Assembly (NCBI RefSeq): GCF_932294415.1
Contig: NC_065545.1
Coordinates: 23,173,357 to 23,237,356 of the forward strand
Length of the DNA: 64,000 nt
Source: Quercus robur
Lineage: Eukaryota > Streptophyta > Magnoliopsida > Fagales > Fagaceae
Direction of reading: 5' to 3'
The first letter of the stretch is position 1; every line of letters starts with the position of its first letter. This document shows positions 21,633-36,823 of the stretch, in pieces. Below the pieces are notes generated by a model that was not told the DNA's origin, ran no database searches, and worked only from the letters and a program-made list of their open reading frames with translations. Made by a program: the position numbers and the translations under genes.

Positions 21633-23918
21633 GCTATAGAAATAATTTGAAAATGGCTCACCTGTGTTGGAAGCTTACAAGTATTGATACAGATCCCAAC
21701 ACATTTGCTTTCCTCTAAATACTTGCATTTGTTTACAAACACCTACATGAATGACAAACTCACCCTTAGGAGGATTAGTATACTAGTTGTTCATGAATAT
21801 ATCGCCAATTAAGTATGAGGTAGAATGAATAGGAAGGTTGAGGCATCACCCCACTTCTGCAGGAGGTTCCATCGGGTAGATCAACAGAATTAACGGTGCA
21901 TGTGCCCATGAGCCATTGACAAGTGAGTGCAGTCACCCTTGCTTTAAAGAACAAAGAAACACTTGACTTAAGGCTTTTCCATTCTTTTGAGCTCATGTAG
22001 TTGTTTAATTAAGAACAAAGGGAATGTAAATAAGCTCTCAAAGACAAATACCCATAAGGATTGTAACTCACCCACCATCATTGCAGCTACTTTTCCTCCT
22101 CCTATTGGTGTTATGAGTATTCGATAAAGCTCCAACAGAAATGGAGGAAACAACGACACTAATATTCGTACCTGGCATATACAAAAGGCACATGCAATGA
22201 ATTGATTACATTTTATCCTCTACTTACACATTATAACACTAACCTTAATGCACATACACCTACATATATCTACTAACAGACACATATATACATCAATTTA
22301 TTTAGTTGAAGTTTTATAGCAACTGTACATTCGCACAATGTTTAGTGCTTACAATAATAAGCTAATTCATGCAATTACATATATTTTATGTTATTGACTA
22401 TATGCAATGTTACACTTATCATTCATGGAATTGATAGACTCACTTTTCTCTTTATGATGGGAAATGTTCAACTTAATTAAGTGGCTAGAGTATTACTTTC
22501 ATATGGCGGGAGTCATTAATTCAAGTCAAATAGTGGGTAGAACTTATTAGGTAACACAGATTCTCAATTCATTGTTGCACAACAAAAAAAGAACTATAAT
22601 AATTTGTAAGCAATGAGAATTACCGTTGCTTCTCTGGTATCAGAATTGGTTCTGCCCTTCATCATAAGTCGATTTGCGACTTCAATTAGTCCATCATACC
22701 CTGGCTTCTCTGAATCCCATCCAACCTCCTGGTTTTTAACCACTTAAAAAACTATAATATAGTAAAGAACACAACTAAAAGCACATCCAACCCCATGTCC
22801 AGTTGCTAAGAATCAAAAATTTTGAGATTGATAAATTTCTAAGAGTTTAGCTCATAGCTCATAAGAATTAAAATTTCTGAGAGCTAATTTCTAAGTTCTT
22901 TGGATATTTAAAATATGAGTTTATATCATATTATAGAAAACAATATCTTTAAAAAGATAAATTTCAATTGTTTAAGATAATCCTTTACGGGTCTATTTGG
23001 GATCCGTTTATTTTTCTAAAACTAAAATTTTTTTGTTAAAAGTAAAGGTAAAAATTAGCAAAAATAGTAAAGTGAAAACCATGAATAGTATTAAAAAGTG
23101 CAGTGGGATCCATGAATAGTAATAAAAATAAGTTGAATATTAAAATAAACTGACTTTTTTATTTGGAGCCAAACGCAAACTACATATTCTTTTGCTAACT
23201 TGAGAATCAAGATTAAATTGAATTGTGGTTACATAAAAGATATGTGAATTGACATTTCCTACCAAAAAGGGGGAGTCAGGATTCTTGTGTTTCATAGGAA
23301 TTTAGATATTCATTGATATTCATGAATATAAAATTTCTCAAACTAACAAACAACTTTTTCATGAATTGTCCAGAATTAAGTCATTAACAAATCCTAAGTC
23401 CTAACCCAAATCCCTGCATAAACAACAGACACTAACAACATATTAAATTTAAAATCATAGAATTTTTTTTTTAATTTTTTTTGGAATAATGTTGGTTTGG
23501 AATTGAGCATGTAGAAATAGAATAGAAGAAAATAAATAACGAGTATATGCATATGGCATGGTTGAGAAAGATAAAGAAAACCCACCTGGACTAATTTATT
23601 ACGGAACAAATTGAGAAACAAGTGATCTAGGAATCCGGGCTTGTATTCTGGCTTTGAACTTGAAGCAGCATCTTCGACTTTAACCTGAAAATTGGTGTAG
23701 ATAGATTAGAATACTCATGTAGGACCTATATTGTAGGAGTTGTAGAGAGAGAGAGTGGATTGAGAGAAACTCACTGGTTTGGATTGGAGAGAAGAGTATA
23801 AGACGCGAAAGACACGGGTTTGGGGAAGAGGTTTTGGTTGATAGAAGAAGAGAGGGTATGATGGGTTTGGGAAAATGGAGATGGGACGAAGAGGCAGAGG
23901 CAAAGCCAGTGGCTTCAT
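20815..23918 (-). CDS. D27L2: D27-like carotenoid isomerase family protein (DUF4033), chloroplast
   Basis: The eight exons on the - strand are 23775-23918, 23586-23684, 22624-22728, 22072-22171, 21850-21941, 21662-21742, 21399-21467 and 20815-20952. Every junction is GT-AG and in frame, giving 275 aa. The N terminus (MKPLALPLPLRPISIF) looks like a chloroplast transit peptide. The DUF4033 signature follows: EVGWDSEKPGYDGLIEVANR, ARVTALTCQWLMG, SVDLPDG and the cysteine-rich CKYLEESKCVGICINTCK, then PCLEICPDATRRRE. D27 itself isomerises all-trans to 9-cis beta-carotene for strigolactone synthesis. This sequence fits the D27-LIKE2 branch better than D27, from memory, so its substrate is not certain. 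The intron between exons 6 and 7 holds a G-run plus (GA)n microsatellite close to the exon 6 donor. Confidence 0.92.
21579..21628. repeat. Poly-G plus (GA)n microsatellite in a D27-like intron
   Basis: A run of about 19 G (one interrupting A upstream) is followed by about 15 GA units. It fills a quarter of the 194-bp intron between exons 7 and 6 of the D27-like gene. On the transcribed strand it is a pyrimidine tract about 35 bases after the exon 6 donor. Confidence 0.85.
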
Positions 23919-24698
23919 TTCACTCTGCTGTCTTTTTGCTATTACTCTGACTCAGCCTCCAAAATGAGACATACATAGATAATGACGAATTCTATTAAAC
24001 ATAATATTGGGTTCTCTTTTTTTGGATAGTACTCAGGTCCATTAATGACAAAGGATCTGGACCTCAGAGGATAGATGATTGATTGTTGGTTAGACTGGTC
24101 CCGTTCTTCGCAACCTATTAGGGTCGTTATATGAATCGGTTTGTGTGTAAGCCACATATCTTTAAGACAAAAATGTGATTTTTTCCTAAGTAATAAAATG
24201 TCGTTGTAAGTGTTTTAATGTCTTAAAATGATCTTTTTCCCTTACAAATGAGTAAAAGAATTATTCATAATATTCACAACGAGAATGAGATAAAATAGAA
24301 TTTTTTTTTTTTTTTTTGAGAATCAAAATAGAATATTTAAGGCTTATCTTTTATTATGTGAACATTTAAAAGAGTTCTTTCACTTGGTTCCTCCATGATG
24401 GTTCCTTGGGAAAGAAGTTGCAGTGGTTCTTCCACCAGCAATTCCCAAGATATGGGAAAGATATTGCAGTGGTTCCTCCACCAGCGGTTCCCAGGACGTG
24501 GGAAAGATGTTGTGGTGATACCTCAGCGAAAATGGGAAACTAATTTCATTTTCCTAACTATATAGTTAGTAGGCACGGTTGCAAAAGTATATTTTTTATT
24601 AGCATCTCAAGCCTCAAGAACTCGATTTTGGGCTATAAATCGAGTTTTCAAAGACTCGATTTTCATGGTCTAATCACATCTGATGTGGCATTTTTTCC

Positions 24699-25094
24699 AT
24701 GTGTAGTCCACCTGGAAATCGAGTCTTAGAGACTCGATTTATATCATTTACAGTCAAAGAAAGCGTGAATAATTTAATGATTGGTTTTTGTTTGTTTGCT
24801 GCCCTTGAGATGGCTTCACTATACACTCAAATCGAGACACATCTTTCTGAAACCTTCCACTGGCTTTCTCTAGCAATAGGATTCGCCTTTGCTTGCTTCT
24901 TTGTTAGCCAATTCATAAAGTCCAAGTCCAAGTTCTTGGTGACAGCCCAAGTGCTCCAAAAATTTGGCGTATTCTTCACCGTAACTGCGTTTTTCATGGC
25001 CATTACCATTCCATTACCTCTTTACTTCAAATTCACTACCTGGGCCATCTATGCAATTTCCGTCTTAACTATTATTATCTGCACCTATTTGTAG
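24699..25094 (+). CDS. Small predicted membrane protein inside the TIR element
   Basis: The open frame has 131 codons from ATG 24699, which still lies in the left terminal repeat. A more likely start is the Met at 24780 (MIGFCLFAALEMASLY), giving about 104 aa. Three to four hydrophobic segments are visible: IGFCLFAALEMA, WLSLAIGFAFACFFV, FFTVTAFFMAITIPL and WAIYAISVLTIIICTYL. A short basic linker, FIKSKSKF, separates the second and third. I do not recognise the family. It could be a captured host gene fragment or a gene that belongs to this transposon family. Whether it is expressed is unknown. Confidence 0.45.
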   Translation: MCSPPGNRVLETRFISFTVKESVNNLMIGFCLFAALEMASLYTQIETHLSETFHWLSLAIGFAFACFFVSQFIKSKSKFLVTAQVLQKFGVFFTVTAFFMAITIPLPLYFKFTTWAIYAISVLTIIICTYL

Positions 25095-25194
25095 CTTTGG
25101 GGTATAATTACTTAATTATTATTATCTGCAATTGTTTGTAGATTTGGGGTATAATTACTTAATTGGGGTTTGATGAGGTATTGAGGATGTGTAT

Positions 25195-25590
25195 TTCTGA
25201 CACTGAATAGAAACCTAACCTCAAAACCAGAAAATCAGCACACAAAAAATACCCAAAACCTCACTGAAAAAACCGAGAAAATCAGCTTCCAAAATACCTA
25301 AAAAAAAAAAAAAAAAAAAACAAACAAACAAACAAACACAGAAAAATACCTTCCAAAACCCAGAAAATCAGTTTCCAAAATACCCAGAAAATCAGCTTCC
25401 AAAATACCAAGGAAAAAAAAAACGAACACAAAAACCAGCTTCCAAAACCCAGAAAATCAGATTCCAAAATACCCAGAAAATAAGCTTCCAAAAAAACCAA
25501 AAAAAAAAAAAAAAAAAAAAAAACAAACAAACTCAGAAAAACAGCTTCCAAAATACTAGAAAATCAATTTCCAAAATACCCAGAAGGGGT
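25195..25590. repeat. AAAATCAGCTTCCAAAATACC minisatellite
   Basis: About ten imperfect copies of a 20-30 bp unit around AGAAAATCAGCTTCCAAA, spaced by A runs, sit inside the TIR element. They also explain the chance phenylalanine-rich open frame on the - strand. Confidence 0.75.
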
Positions 25591-26083
25591 GAGAAGTGTT
25601 TTAGGCCGACGGAGCTTGATGGTCAGCCATGGAGCATGGGCTTGAGAGCAAATTAGAGACATGGAGCACGGGTTTGAGAGCAGATTAGAGAGAGGGAGAA
25701 GGTTCTAGTCTTCTACAGAGGGAGAGAGGGACATCTTTTGATTTTTGACAGAGGGAGAGGGAGAGAGAGACAGAGAGAGAAAGATCGAATGAAAAATGAA
25801 TAAATTGGGCCAAAATTGGGAATGGAGGGGTCATGTCCACAGGGTGTCTTAAGGGTCATAAATCGAGTCTCTAATACTCGATTTCCAGGTGGACACCATG
25901 TGGAAAAAATGCCACATTAGACGTAATCACATAATCAGACCATGAAAACCAAGTCTTTGAGACTCAATTTATAACCCAAAATCGAGTTTTTGAGGCTCGA
26001 GATGTTAGTAAAAAATATACTTTTGCAACCGTGCCTACTAACTATATAGTTAGGAAAATGAAATTAGTTTCCCTTTTTTGCCG

Positions 26084-27950
26084 TATACCTCCACTAGAGG
26101 TTCCTAGGATGTGGGTTCTTGATTCCCTGAGCATAATGTCATGGTTCCTAAAGGCACTAGGTCTTTAATCCATAGAACCCAAAACATTGGTTCTTTGAAC
26201 CATGGGGCCTTTTAATCTAGGAACCCGAAATGCTGGTTCCCTAGCCACATGATCTTCCTCCATGTTTACTCGATTTTGTCCTTTCCCTTTACCTTTGTAG
26301 ATCCTACATCAGAGCTATACAACACAAATATTCTCAAGTAATTGTTAGTTCCTCAAGTTAGGATATACATTCTAAAACACACACACGTATATATATATAT
26401 ATATATATATGAATGAACTTCATGAAAATGAGTCAATCACGAGGATCTTGGCCCCAATTCTCACTAGCTTAATGCTTTAGCACAAGACTTGTGGGAAACT
26501 CAAGTCCAAGTAGCTTTGCTTAGACATTTCCTTCCAAGATAATCAGGTAAGGAGGATTTCATGGGAGAGAGTGATGAATGTGTGCATGTTTTTTGTACAT
26601 GTTTTTTTGGAGTCTAAGTGATATTTTAAAGGGTTTCAAGGATATGGGACGAAGTCCTCTTTCTTTGCTTTCTTATTTTATTCTTTATTTCTCCCCTTTC
26701 CCTTACTGAACTCTTAGAATTCTTAGAATTATCAATTTGAATCTCTAGAACTGTCCCTTTTTTCTCCGAAACTGACCCCTCTGTTATGCTTTGGTGTTCT
26801 TTTTATAATGGACATGGTTTGGTACCCCAAGCAAGGACGTCTTTGGTCTACTGGGTAAAATCATGTCCTTTGACAAGAACCTAAAAGAGTGCATTGGGCA
26901 GAGGTTTAGCTTAATTTGGCAATTATAATTCAAAATGAGTATTTGGCTTTAGCTACAAATGGAAGATGCCTTCTTGGAAAGTTAAAGGAGTAGGTGGGAT
27001 ATTCAATACAATGGGTGATAGCTTTAATTGAAAATAACAATTGAGAGGAAATTGTGGGGAGATGTCATGCACATGGAGGAACTAAGATTTCCACTGGTTA
27101 ATGCATTCCAAGAAAATACATTAACCAAGGGAAAACTTCAGGATTTTGCTTTCACCAGAAATCACTCCCCTACTAACCAAACCGCTTCTCCTTTACTACC
27201 AACTCGGGATCCCATAGGCTTAGACCATGGGTTACAAAGATGATACTTGGATTTATTGGATTTTTAATGACTTTGCTAGGAATCTGAACATACATCTTGG
27301 CTTTCCCATGTGTCAGTCAAGGTCCTCTTCTCAAGACTTTAAAAAGACACATCAAGGTCCTAGGGCCTTGATTTTGACTCTTCCTGGTTTGGCCTTTTTC
27401 GAGAAATGACATAAATTCCTCATTGCAATGGGTGAGCTTGGAAAGCTTCTAACCATCCTCCCCTTTGCTGCATGTCTTCTACATTGATCGAGATCCCTCA
27501 GTTCCTACATTAGGTACTAAACCCGAGGATACCACTCGTTCCTTTCACTTCTCTCTACCTCTTGATTTTGATAAGACATCTAATAAATCTTTCCTTCTTT
27601 CAAGGATACCCGTGAGTGATTTGTTCTATCTTCTGGGTTGCTCACGTCCTTCTCAGGATCTTCTAAGCTGTCCACGTCCTTCTCAGGATCTCCTAGGCTT
27701 TCCCTCAAAGGATTTGCTTCCTGGAGGTTGGGGATCCCGCTCGTGTCCTAAGTTTAGGTCCTCTTCTTTTTTTACTTTTTTCTGTCTTTTTCCTTCTTTT
27801 GGGCCTTTGGGCCTTCATGGTCCTTCTTAACTTCACGAGCTGAGCCTTCTTGTGTCAAGGCCCATGGTTTTGCTTTGATTTTCATGGAATGGGCTTTCTT
27901 GTCAAATTTTGGTCCTCAACAATAATCTATGTAAGAATCTTCCATCTTAG
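26084..27950. other. Degenerate LTR-like sequence
   Basis: No gene is seen. The stretch contains GGTTCC-rich repeats, a (TA)n run near 26388-26410, a TTTTTATA motif near 26800 and an end reading TTTTGGTCCTCAACA near 27920. A similar end, TTTTGGACCTCAACA, occurs near 32749, so both may be old LTRs of one family. No target duplication was found. Confidence 0.35.
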
Positions 27951-27952
27951 GT

Positions 27953-28446
27953 TTCGTTTGGGAGTTCATAAGTGAATGAAATGAAATGAAATGATCATAA
28001 AAGAATGGAATGGAATGGAATGTATTTAAGAAAGGGAAATGAATGGAATGAAATTGAATTAAGTAACCCTAATTGGATGTTTTAAAAGAAATGAATGGAA
28101 ATGAATGGAATGTAAATAATCTTATTTGGGAGTAACATAGAGGGAATAAAATGGAATCATTTTATGACAATATTACTATTAGACTCCTATTTTAAAATAA
28201 AAGGTTGAATATATAGAGGTATTTTCGGAGTTTTAGTAAAAAATTCATTAAATTTAATTTCATTCGCTCCCATTCCTCCAAATTTTTGAGGAATGAAAAT
28301 TTGAGGTTTTAAGGGTATAGAGAGGAATGAGTGTTCCCTTCTACCCATTTCATTCCTAAACTCCCAAACAAGGAAATGGAAGAATATTCTAAAATTATTC
28401 TTTTCATTCATACCCATTTCATTCCATTCTCTCCTCCCAAAGAAGG
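27953..28446. mobile_element. MITE with GTTTGGGAGTT ends
   Basis: The left end TTCGTTTGGGAGTTCATAAG and the inverted right end CCTTGTTTGGGAGTTTAGGA (28372 leftward) match well. Both are followed by ATGAAATG-type repeats. A second, weaker inverted end lies at about 28440. There is no coding capacity. Confidence 0.6.
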
Positions 28447-28529
28447 CTTAGAGTGTTTTTTTTTTTTTTTTTTCTTGGGAAGAAACCTTGGAGAGATCAA
28501 GTCAAACTATTGGGCCACAAATTTCTTGG

Positions 28530-29223
28530 ATTTTTTTTTTTGGGGTGCAAAATAACACCATTTTGCTAACAATTTCATTAGTTAGCAATTTTTCTAAACT
28601 ATTTAAGAAATTAGCATCTGAAGTTTCTTAGACTCTAGTTCCATGTGTTGGCAGAACTGATGTGGAAAATTATCCACATGGAACTCAAGTTCCTTAAACA
28701 AAACCAAAAGACCAATTTCACAAACACCTTCTACTCCTCACACTCACAGATTCAGGTCTCACCTTCAATTTCTCACAGGTTTGTATAGCATCCTTCCAGG
28801 TCTCACTTTCAAATCCTTCCAGGTCTGTGTTTGCTTAACAAGTCCTCACATAAACATCTCACCAATAAAACCAAACACATACCCAACAAACGCATGGATC
28901 GGAACCTGCAAAACCAAACCCAACAAATGCACCACCACCTCATCATAATCATAAAATGCAAACCCAATCCCAACAAACTCATCTCGATTGGAACCTACAA
29001 AGAGAGGGAGAAAATTCATAGGCTTTGATTTGGGGTTTTGACTAAGAAAGATAGGAAATGAGATTGAGAGAGAACCTCAGTGGTGAGCTTTGTCTTGGAG
29101 GCCTGATTTGGGCTTGATCTACTAGAGAGAAGAAAAGAGGTTCAGAGGCAAAGAACAGAAATTAACGGAGAGAGAGAGAAGAGAAGAAGAAATTGTTCGT
29201 AAGATTTTTGATTTTGTTTTTGT

Positions 29224-29254
<31 letters not shown>

Positions 29255-29485
29255 GTTTTGGTTTTGTTTTGTAAAACTCGAGTCTCTAATACTCAAGTTC
29301 CATGTGTATTTTTATTCCATGCCAGCTCTGGCACATGGAACTTGAGTTTCTAAGACTCGAGTTGCTACAATGGACTTGAGTCTAAGAGATTTGAGATGTT
29401 AGTTTCCTAAATATTTTGGAAATGATGCTAACCAACAAAATTGTTAACATTTTGGTGTTAAATTGCAAAAAAAAATCTAAGTTTT
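28530..29485. mobile_element. Second long-TIR element, about 0.95 kb
   Basis: Inverted ends match over about 85 bp and more, including TTTAACACCAAAATG / AATAACACCATTTTG, the GTTAGCA blocks and CTAACATCTC / TTAGCATCTG. Inner TIR parts share the CGAGTCTCTAATACTC motif with the element at 24526-26083. The interior has a (GTTTT)n run at about 29212-29270 and no gene. The target duplication is not clear. Confidence 0.65.
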
Positions 29486-30660
29486 TCGGTCAATGTATTG
29501 TATTATTTTTTAACACTAACATTATTTTTACTCATTTAATGGAATAGATTATATTGATTTTCATAGGTAAAAAAGGGGAAATATTAATTTCTATGAGAAA
29601 ACATCTATAATAAAACTAAAAAGAATAATATTATGCAAATTTATTTTAATCAAAAAATGTATTTATAATATAATAATTTAACATGTAAAATAAGATATGA
29701 AAAACATGAATTTAATTGGTTAATTTTGTTTGAGAAATAAAAAATTTATCCTCAAATTTGATATGATTTTATCTTTTGTGTCAGACTCATTTCTCATTTT
29801 GTTAATAGGAGGTGAGTATGACCACGTGCAAGTCACATGTAGCAGGATTAGATGAGAGTTTGCTAAGGCATCACATGCACAATATGCGAACATATAACAT
29901 GATGAGTTCATATACACATCTACTCTTATGTAAAATCATCCGCATACAACTCATTGCCTCTAGTCTCTTGAGGCTTCGTTGGTGGTCCTATAATCCTTTT
30001 TTCGTGGACTTTAGTGGATGACTTTTGTTAATGATTGTGTTGTTTCATTGATGTTTGGTCCCGTTGTAATGGATACGAAAACTATTTTAGTGATGGTTAT
30101 TCACATGAGATAGTTACACCATTTGAGATTAAGGTAGTGGACAATTAACCTAAACAAATTGATATAGGTGGGATATTTTATAAATTGCTCGTCACACATC
30201 TTTTTCAAAGAAGTGGTTATGGGTTTTATTTTGAACAGTACTTAGACCCAAGTAGAAACAAGGAACCTGGGCCTAATACTTGTTGTTTGGTGGACTGGGC
30301 TTGGTTCACTGTAGCTGTGTTAGGCTAATTACGAACTAAGTTGCGCACACAACATGGGTCCTACAACACATACACATCCATACATACAAAATATATACGT
30401 ATTGTACAATAAGGAACAATAAAGGAATGGTAAAAAAGTTAAATAAAATGTTAGGGATCCTCAGAAAATAGAATGATATTTCATTGTATTAAGTTTTAGT
30501 ACATCAGGTCTTTTCTTCACTAGGATATGTCACAAGGTCCAAATAATTTCAAAAGTCACAGACTTAGATAGTTCTTTTCTAGGCTTCTAAGACTTGTGAG
30601 GTTTGAATTCTTTTGAATCCAAATGCATCCTCTAGTGCCTGTCTTAGGATCCCTCACAGT
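29486..30660. other. AT-rich intergenic, no feature seen
   Basis: No gene or defined repeat is supported. A possible LTR start (TGTTAGGGATCC, about 30454) precedes the hAT-like insertion; see the LTR-like entry at 30454-32749. Confidence 0.3.
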
Positions 30661-32749
30661 CATGGTTGTCAAAATCGCGATTTGGATCGTAGGATCGCAC
30701 GATTTTATGATTCTACCTCACCAAAATGTTTAGAATTGCACTAGGATCGTAAATATGATAGGATTGTGTAGGATCGTATTGGATCATATGGGATCCTACC
30801 AATCCTACCAAAAACAAAAAATTTTGGTTTTTTATTTTTATTTTTTTTATGGGATAAATTTTTTGTTTTGATGAAATTTTAAGGGTTTTTATTTTTTCAT
30901 GTTAAGATGGTATGGCTTTTTATTTTATTTTTATAAAATTATATTAACCTAAGCAAATGTTTTCTAGTTTCTAGTTCACTTGTAATCAAAATGAATGAAT
31001 GCTTCATCATTTCTAAATGAAGAATCTGATGTTGGCTTTGCTGCCTTTTAAGCTATAATATTATTAAATTTGTTTGATCAATATACTAATTTGTGTTCTA
31101 ATATTACTAAAATATTTTTATATATATAATTTTATCAGTTATGCTTGTATTTGTATATTGATTGATTGATTTTTTTAAGCATGCTCTTTAACTATTGCTA
31201 AATGATATAACTTGAATAGTTGAGTGTGAAATTATATCTTGATGTCTTTTGTAGCTCTAGTATACAAATATATAATGTTTACATAGATGATGAAATGGAT
31301 GATGATGATTAGGCATTTAGGATGGTGGTTATAATAACCTTAGAATGAGAATAATTAAATGTTCATTTCACCTTAATATTCATTTTGCTTTTGGATTTCA
31401 TATTGTAGTTAGCTAGTTTCCATTTGCTAACTTATTTTGAATTCCAAACTTGGAACTTAGAACTTGGAAAATACTTTCCATATGTTTTGATCAATATTTT
31501 GGTATTTGGTTGCTAATTAAACATTTATTGAACTTTTTAGATACATTGGATCAAAACTTAAATATATTTGTTTCGTTAGTATAGACTTAGCGATGTATGA
31601 CATGCAAATTACATCATATGATGGAAATTTTAGTTTTTTTATGGATGGATTTATAATTAACGTGATTATTCAACATACAAAGTCATTATCAATGTGTTTT
31701 TTTGCTTTCAATCTGAAAATATATAGAATCTTACGATTCATGATCCGATCCTACAATCTATGATCTCACCTACTTTCAATGATCCTACGTAGGATCTTGA
31801 TTTTGATAACCTTGCTCACAGTGTTTTCACCTTTTTCTATTTTTCTGAGATTTAAAGGAGTTTTTCAAATGGTCTTTGTGCTCTGATTCACTATTACTGA
31901 ATGATTTTTGTTGTTGGCTCCATCCCTTTTTATAGTGCATTCATAGGGTTTTTGGTGTGCTACTGATTCCCTCCATTTGCTGCCCTAGGTACCAGAACCA
32001 ATGTTGTGTTAGCAACATTGGTGGTTGGTCCCTTTCTTATTTTCTCGTTATTTTCCACTTTTGAGATTCCCCCCCCCCCTCGCCAAAAAGTTCCCAGTTG
32101 ACCTTCCTCTTTTGGGAGGTCCTAAGGCTAACTTTCAATCTCCTCTTTCCAATACTTAGATGCTACTTTTCAGACTCACCTTTTTGGCTGCTTCACCTTT
32201 TGTCTTTTTTTCTAAATGGGCAGATTCCTTTTTGTTAGGTTGAAAGATCCCCAACCACCTTCCTTCATGGTCAACCTCCCTGCATTGCCCGAGATACTAG
32301 GCTTCCTCTTTTGAAGTGCTGATTCTTAAGCCATCGGTCTTTTTCTGAACCATGGGTGGCTGATGAGACATATCCACCTTCATTCTTTGTGTCCATGAGC
32401 ATGCTCCCTTAAACTATTCCAATCTTAGCTGACTTCTTTCTGCATATCTTGAGGATCCTGGGCTTCTGGGAGTCCCAAGGCATCCTAGTCCAGTTCCTTT
32501 CTGGGCTCCCAACAAGTTTTCTCACAAGGGCTAGGCTGAACTTCTTTTTTTTCCCCCTTTTTTTCTATTTTTTAAGGCCCAAAGTTTGCCCATTCATGGG
32601 TTTGGACCCCTTCCTACTTATCTTAAGTGGACTTTGATTGGCGGATTTAGGCTTTGTCCCTTCTTTGAAGGCCCCAAATGGGTTCTAAACTTTAATTTTG
32701 CAATGTTTTGGGTCTTGAAGCAATGCTTGTGATATTTTGGACCTCAACA
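30454..32749. other. LTR-like remnant containing the hAT insertion
   Basis: The stretch could run from TGTTAGGGATCC to TTTTGGACCTCAACA, about 1.1 kb without the insert. It has a TTTTTATAG motif near 31932. The ends are TG...CA but no target duplication is visible, so this is a tentative call. Confidence 0.3.
30661..31814. mobile_element. hAT-like non-autonomous DNA transposon
   Basis: The left end CATGGTTGTCAAAATCGCGA and the inverted right end CAAGGTTATCAAAATCAAGA match closely, with GGATCGTAGGATC and GATCCTACGTAGGATC blocks just inside. A perfect 8-bp duplication, CTCACAGT, lies at 30653-30660 and 31815-31822, the size typical of hAT elements. There is no transposase. Confidence 0.85.
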
Positions 32750-33002
32750 GTGGTTTTTATGCTCACATTGTTGGTTTCCTCCTTGGATGTCAGAGAGGTT
32801 TTCACATCACTTGATTTTTTTGATGTAAATGGTTGTTTTGATGTATGCTAAATTAATAAGATTTTCTCTAAAAAAAAAAGGATTTAAAAATTTAAAATAC
32901 AAGTAGGAGTTGGGGTATGTTTAAGAAAGTCCTAAAACCTAGGGGGTTTATGCAATTTTTCCTTAAAAGAAAAAAGGTTAAAATGCAAAACTCACTTTCT
33001 AA

Positions 33003-33863
33003 CGCTGTGTTTGTTTCGGGTGTAAATAGATTTGGGAAAATATTTTACACCCTGATGTGTGTTTGGGTGCACATGTAAAATACGGTCAAACTAAAAATAA
33101 TTTCATTTGACCATAAAATTAGGCCCCTTGACTTGTAAATTATTTTACACATTCCATTTACCTTCAAATGATTTTCCGAACACACACGAAGAGAGAGAAA
33201 GAGAGAGAGCACCAGAAGAATCGGACTGCCATACAAGCTCCGTCCGCCGTCCTTATCTTCCTCCTCTCAGCTTCTCTCTTCCTCTTCTCGTTCTCTCTCT
33301 TTCCCTCTAGCCAACCAATGCCAAATCTTGAACTACATGTCACCGATCTACAACCCACTGCCCACCCACGTTGTCACCACGTCAACAATCTCATTGCCTT
33401 CTTTGGATTTTTTTTTTTAAAAAACTTTTTTAATTATAAAATAATATTTATTTTTTGTAGGATCAATGGTTGGGGTGATTCGTGGGTTTCGCAGATATGA
33501 TGAGTTGCGGGCGATTATGATTTGTTAGGTTACATGATGGGTTTGTTATGGGTTTCATTGGTGGATTAGTGGTGGGTTTGTTGATTATGATTTTTTCAAG
33601 TCATTTGGTTATGTGGTGGTTGATGGTGGCTGCTAGTGGTTGGGTTTATAGTGGCCAGTGGTGGTTTGGTTTATGGTGGTAACTGTGGTGGCTGGACTTA
33701 TGAAAATAGGTTTTTACATGCAAAACCAAACGTAGAAAATAATTTTTTGGAGAATTTTTCACAACACAAACAAACAATTAAAAATATTTTCCTTTACGTA
33801 AAATATTTAAACTTGAAATTATTTTACACTTGGAAAATATTTTACATATTACCAAACACGACA
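33003..33863. mobile_element. TAA-flanked TIR element (PIF/Harbinger-like)
   Basis: The left end (CGCTGTGTTTG) and inverted right end (TGTCGTGTTTGG) are similar. Subterminal blocks rich in TGTAAAATATTTT and AAATTATTTTACA recur in inverted order. TAA lies at 33000-33002 and 33864-33866. The interior is GT-rich and non-coding. Confidence 0.55.
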
Positions 33864-34341
33864 TAAATTTCTTTAGAATTCATTTCAGTCCTTTAAGTTT
33901 GGTTTCGTTCATTTCAGTCCTCTAAAATTCAAATTTATTCAATTAAGGCACTTCCGTCAACTTTTATTATAAATCGTTGAAAAAAAATCTTGAAAATATT
34001 TTTGAATCATTAATTGAATTTATTTTAATTTAAAAAATTTGAAGAAAAATATTAAAAAAAAAATTAGAAAATTAACCACAACATATAACAAAAGTTGATG
34101 AGAACAAACTTGAAATTTAGAGACTTAGGGAATTGAAATGAATTTTAGTGAAACATAGAAAGTGATATTGTATTTTAACTTAAAAATAAAAATAGCAGTA
34201 ATGAAGCTTTGGTGGGAAAAAGGCTAAACGGTGCGTTTTAGGAGGTAAGTTGTGGCCGAAACGGTGCGTCTGGTGTAATTACACTACACATAAAAACCCT
34301 TTCGAAACCCTGTAGTAAGTAGTAACAAACTGAGACAGTGA

Positions 34342-36823
<2,482 letters not shown>

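Larger units (their letters stand above)
24526..26083. mobile_element. Long-TIR element (Mutator-like), carries a membrane-protein ORF
   Basis: Inverted ends run about 215 bp with high identity, for example CCTAACTATATAGTTAG, GCACGGTTGCAAAAGTATA and the AAATCGAGTCT blocks on each side. The flanking 9-mers GATACCTCA (24517-24525) and TATACCTCC (26084-26092) match at 7 of 9 and are read as a target duplication. The site lies in a row of GGTTCCTCCACCAG-type repeats that resumes on the other side. A 9-bp duplication and long TIRs suggest a Mutator-like, Pack-MULE-type element. There is no transposase. Boundaries are good to about 2 bp. Confidence 0.8.

Noticed and set aside
22440-22600. SINE-like segment in a D27-like intron (TTAAGTGGCTAGAGTA, TTAATTCAAGTC)
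   Set aside because: The box matches are weak and no target duplication is visible.
25282-25551. A phenylalanine-rich - strand ORF
   Set aside because: Translation of the AAAATCAGCTTCC minisatellite and poly-A runs.
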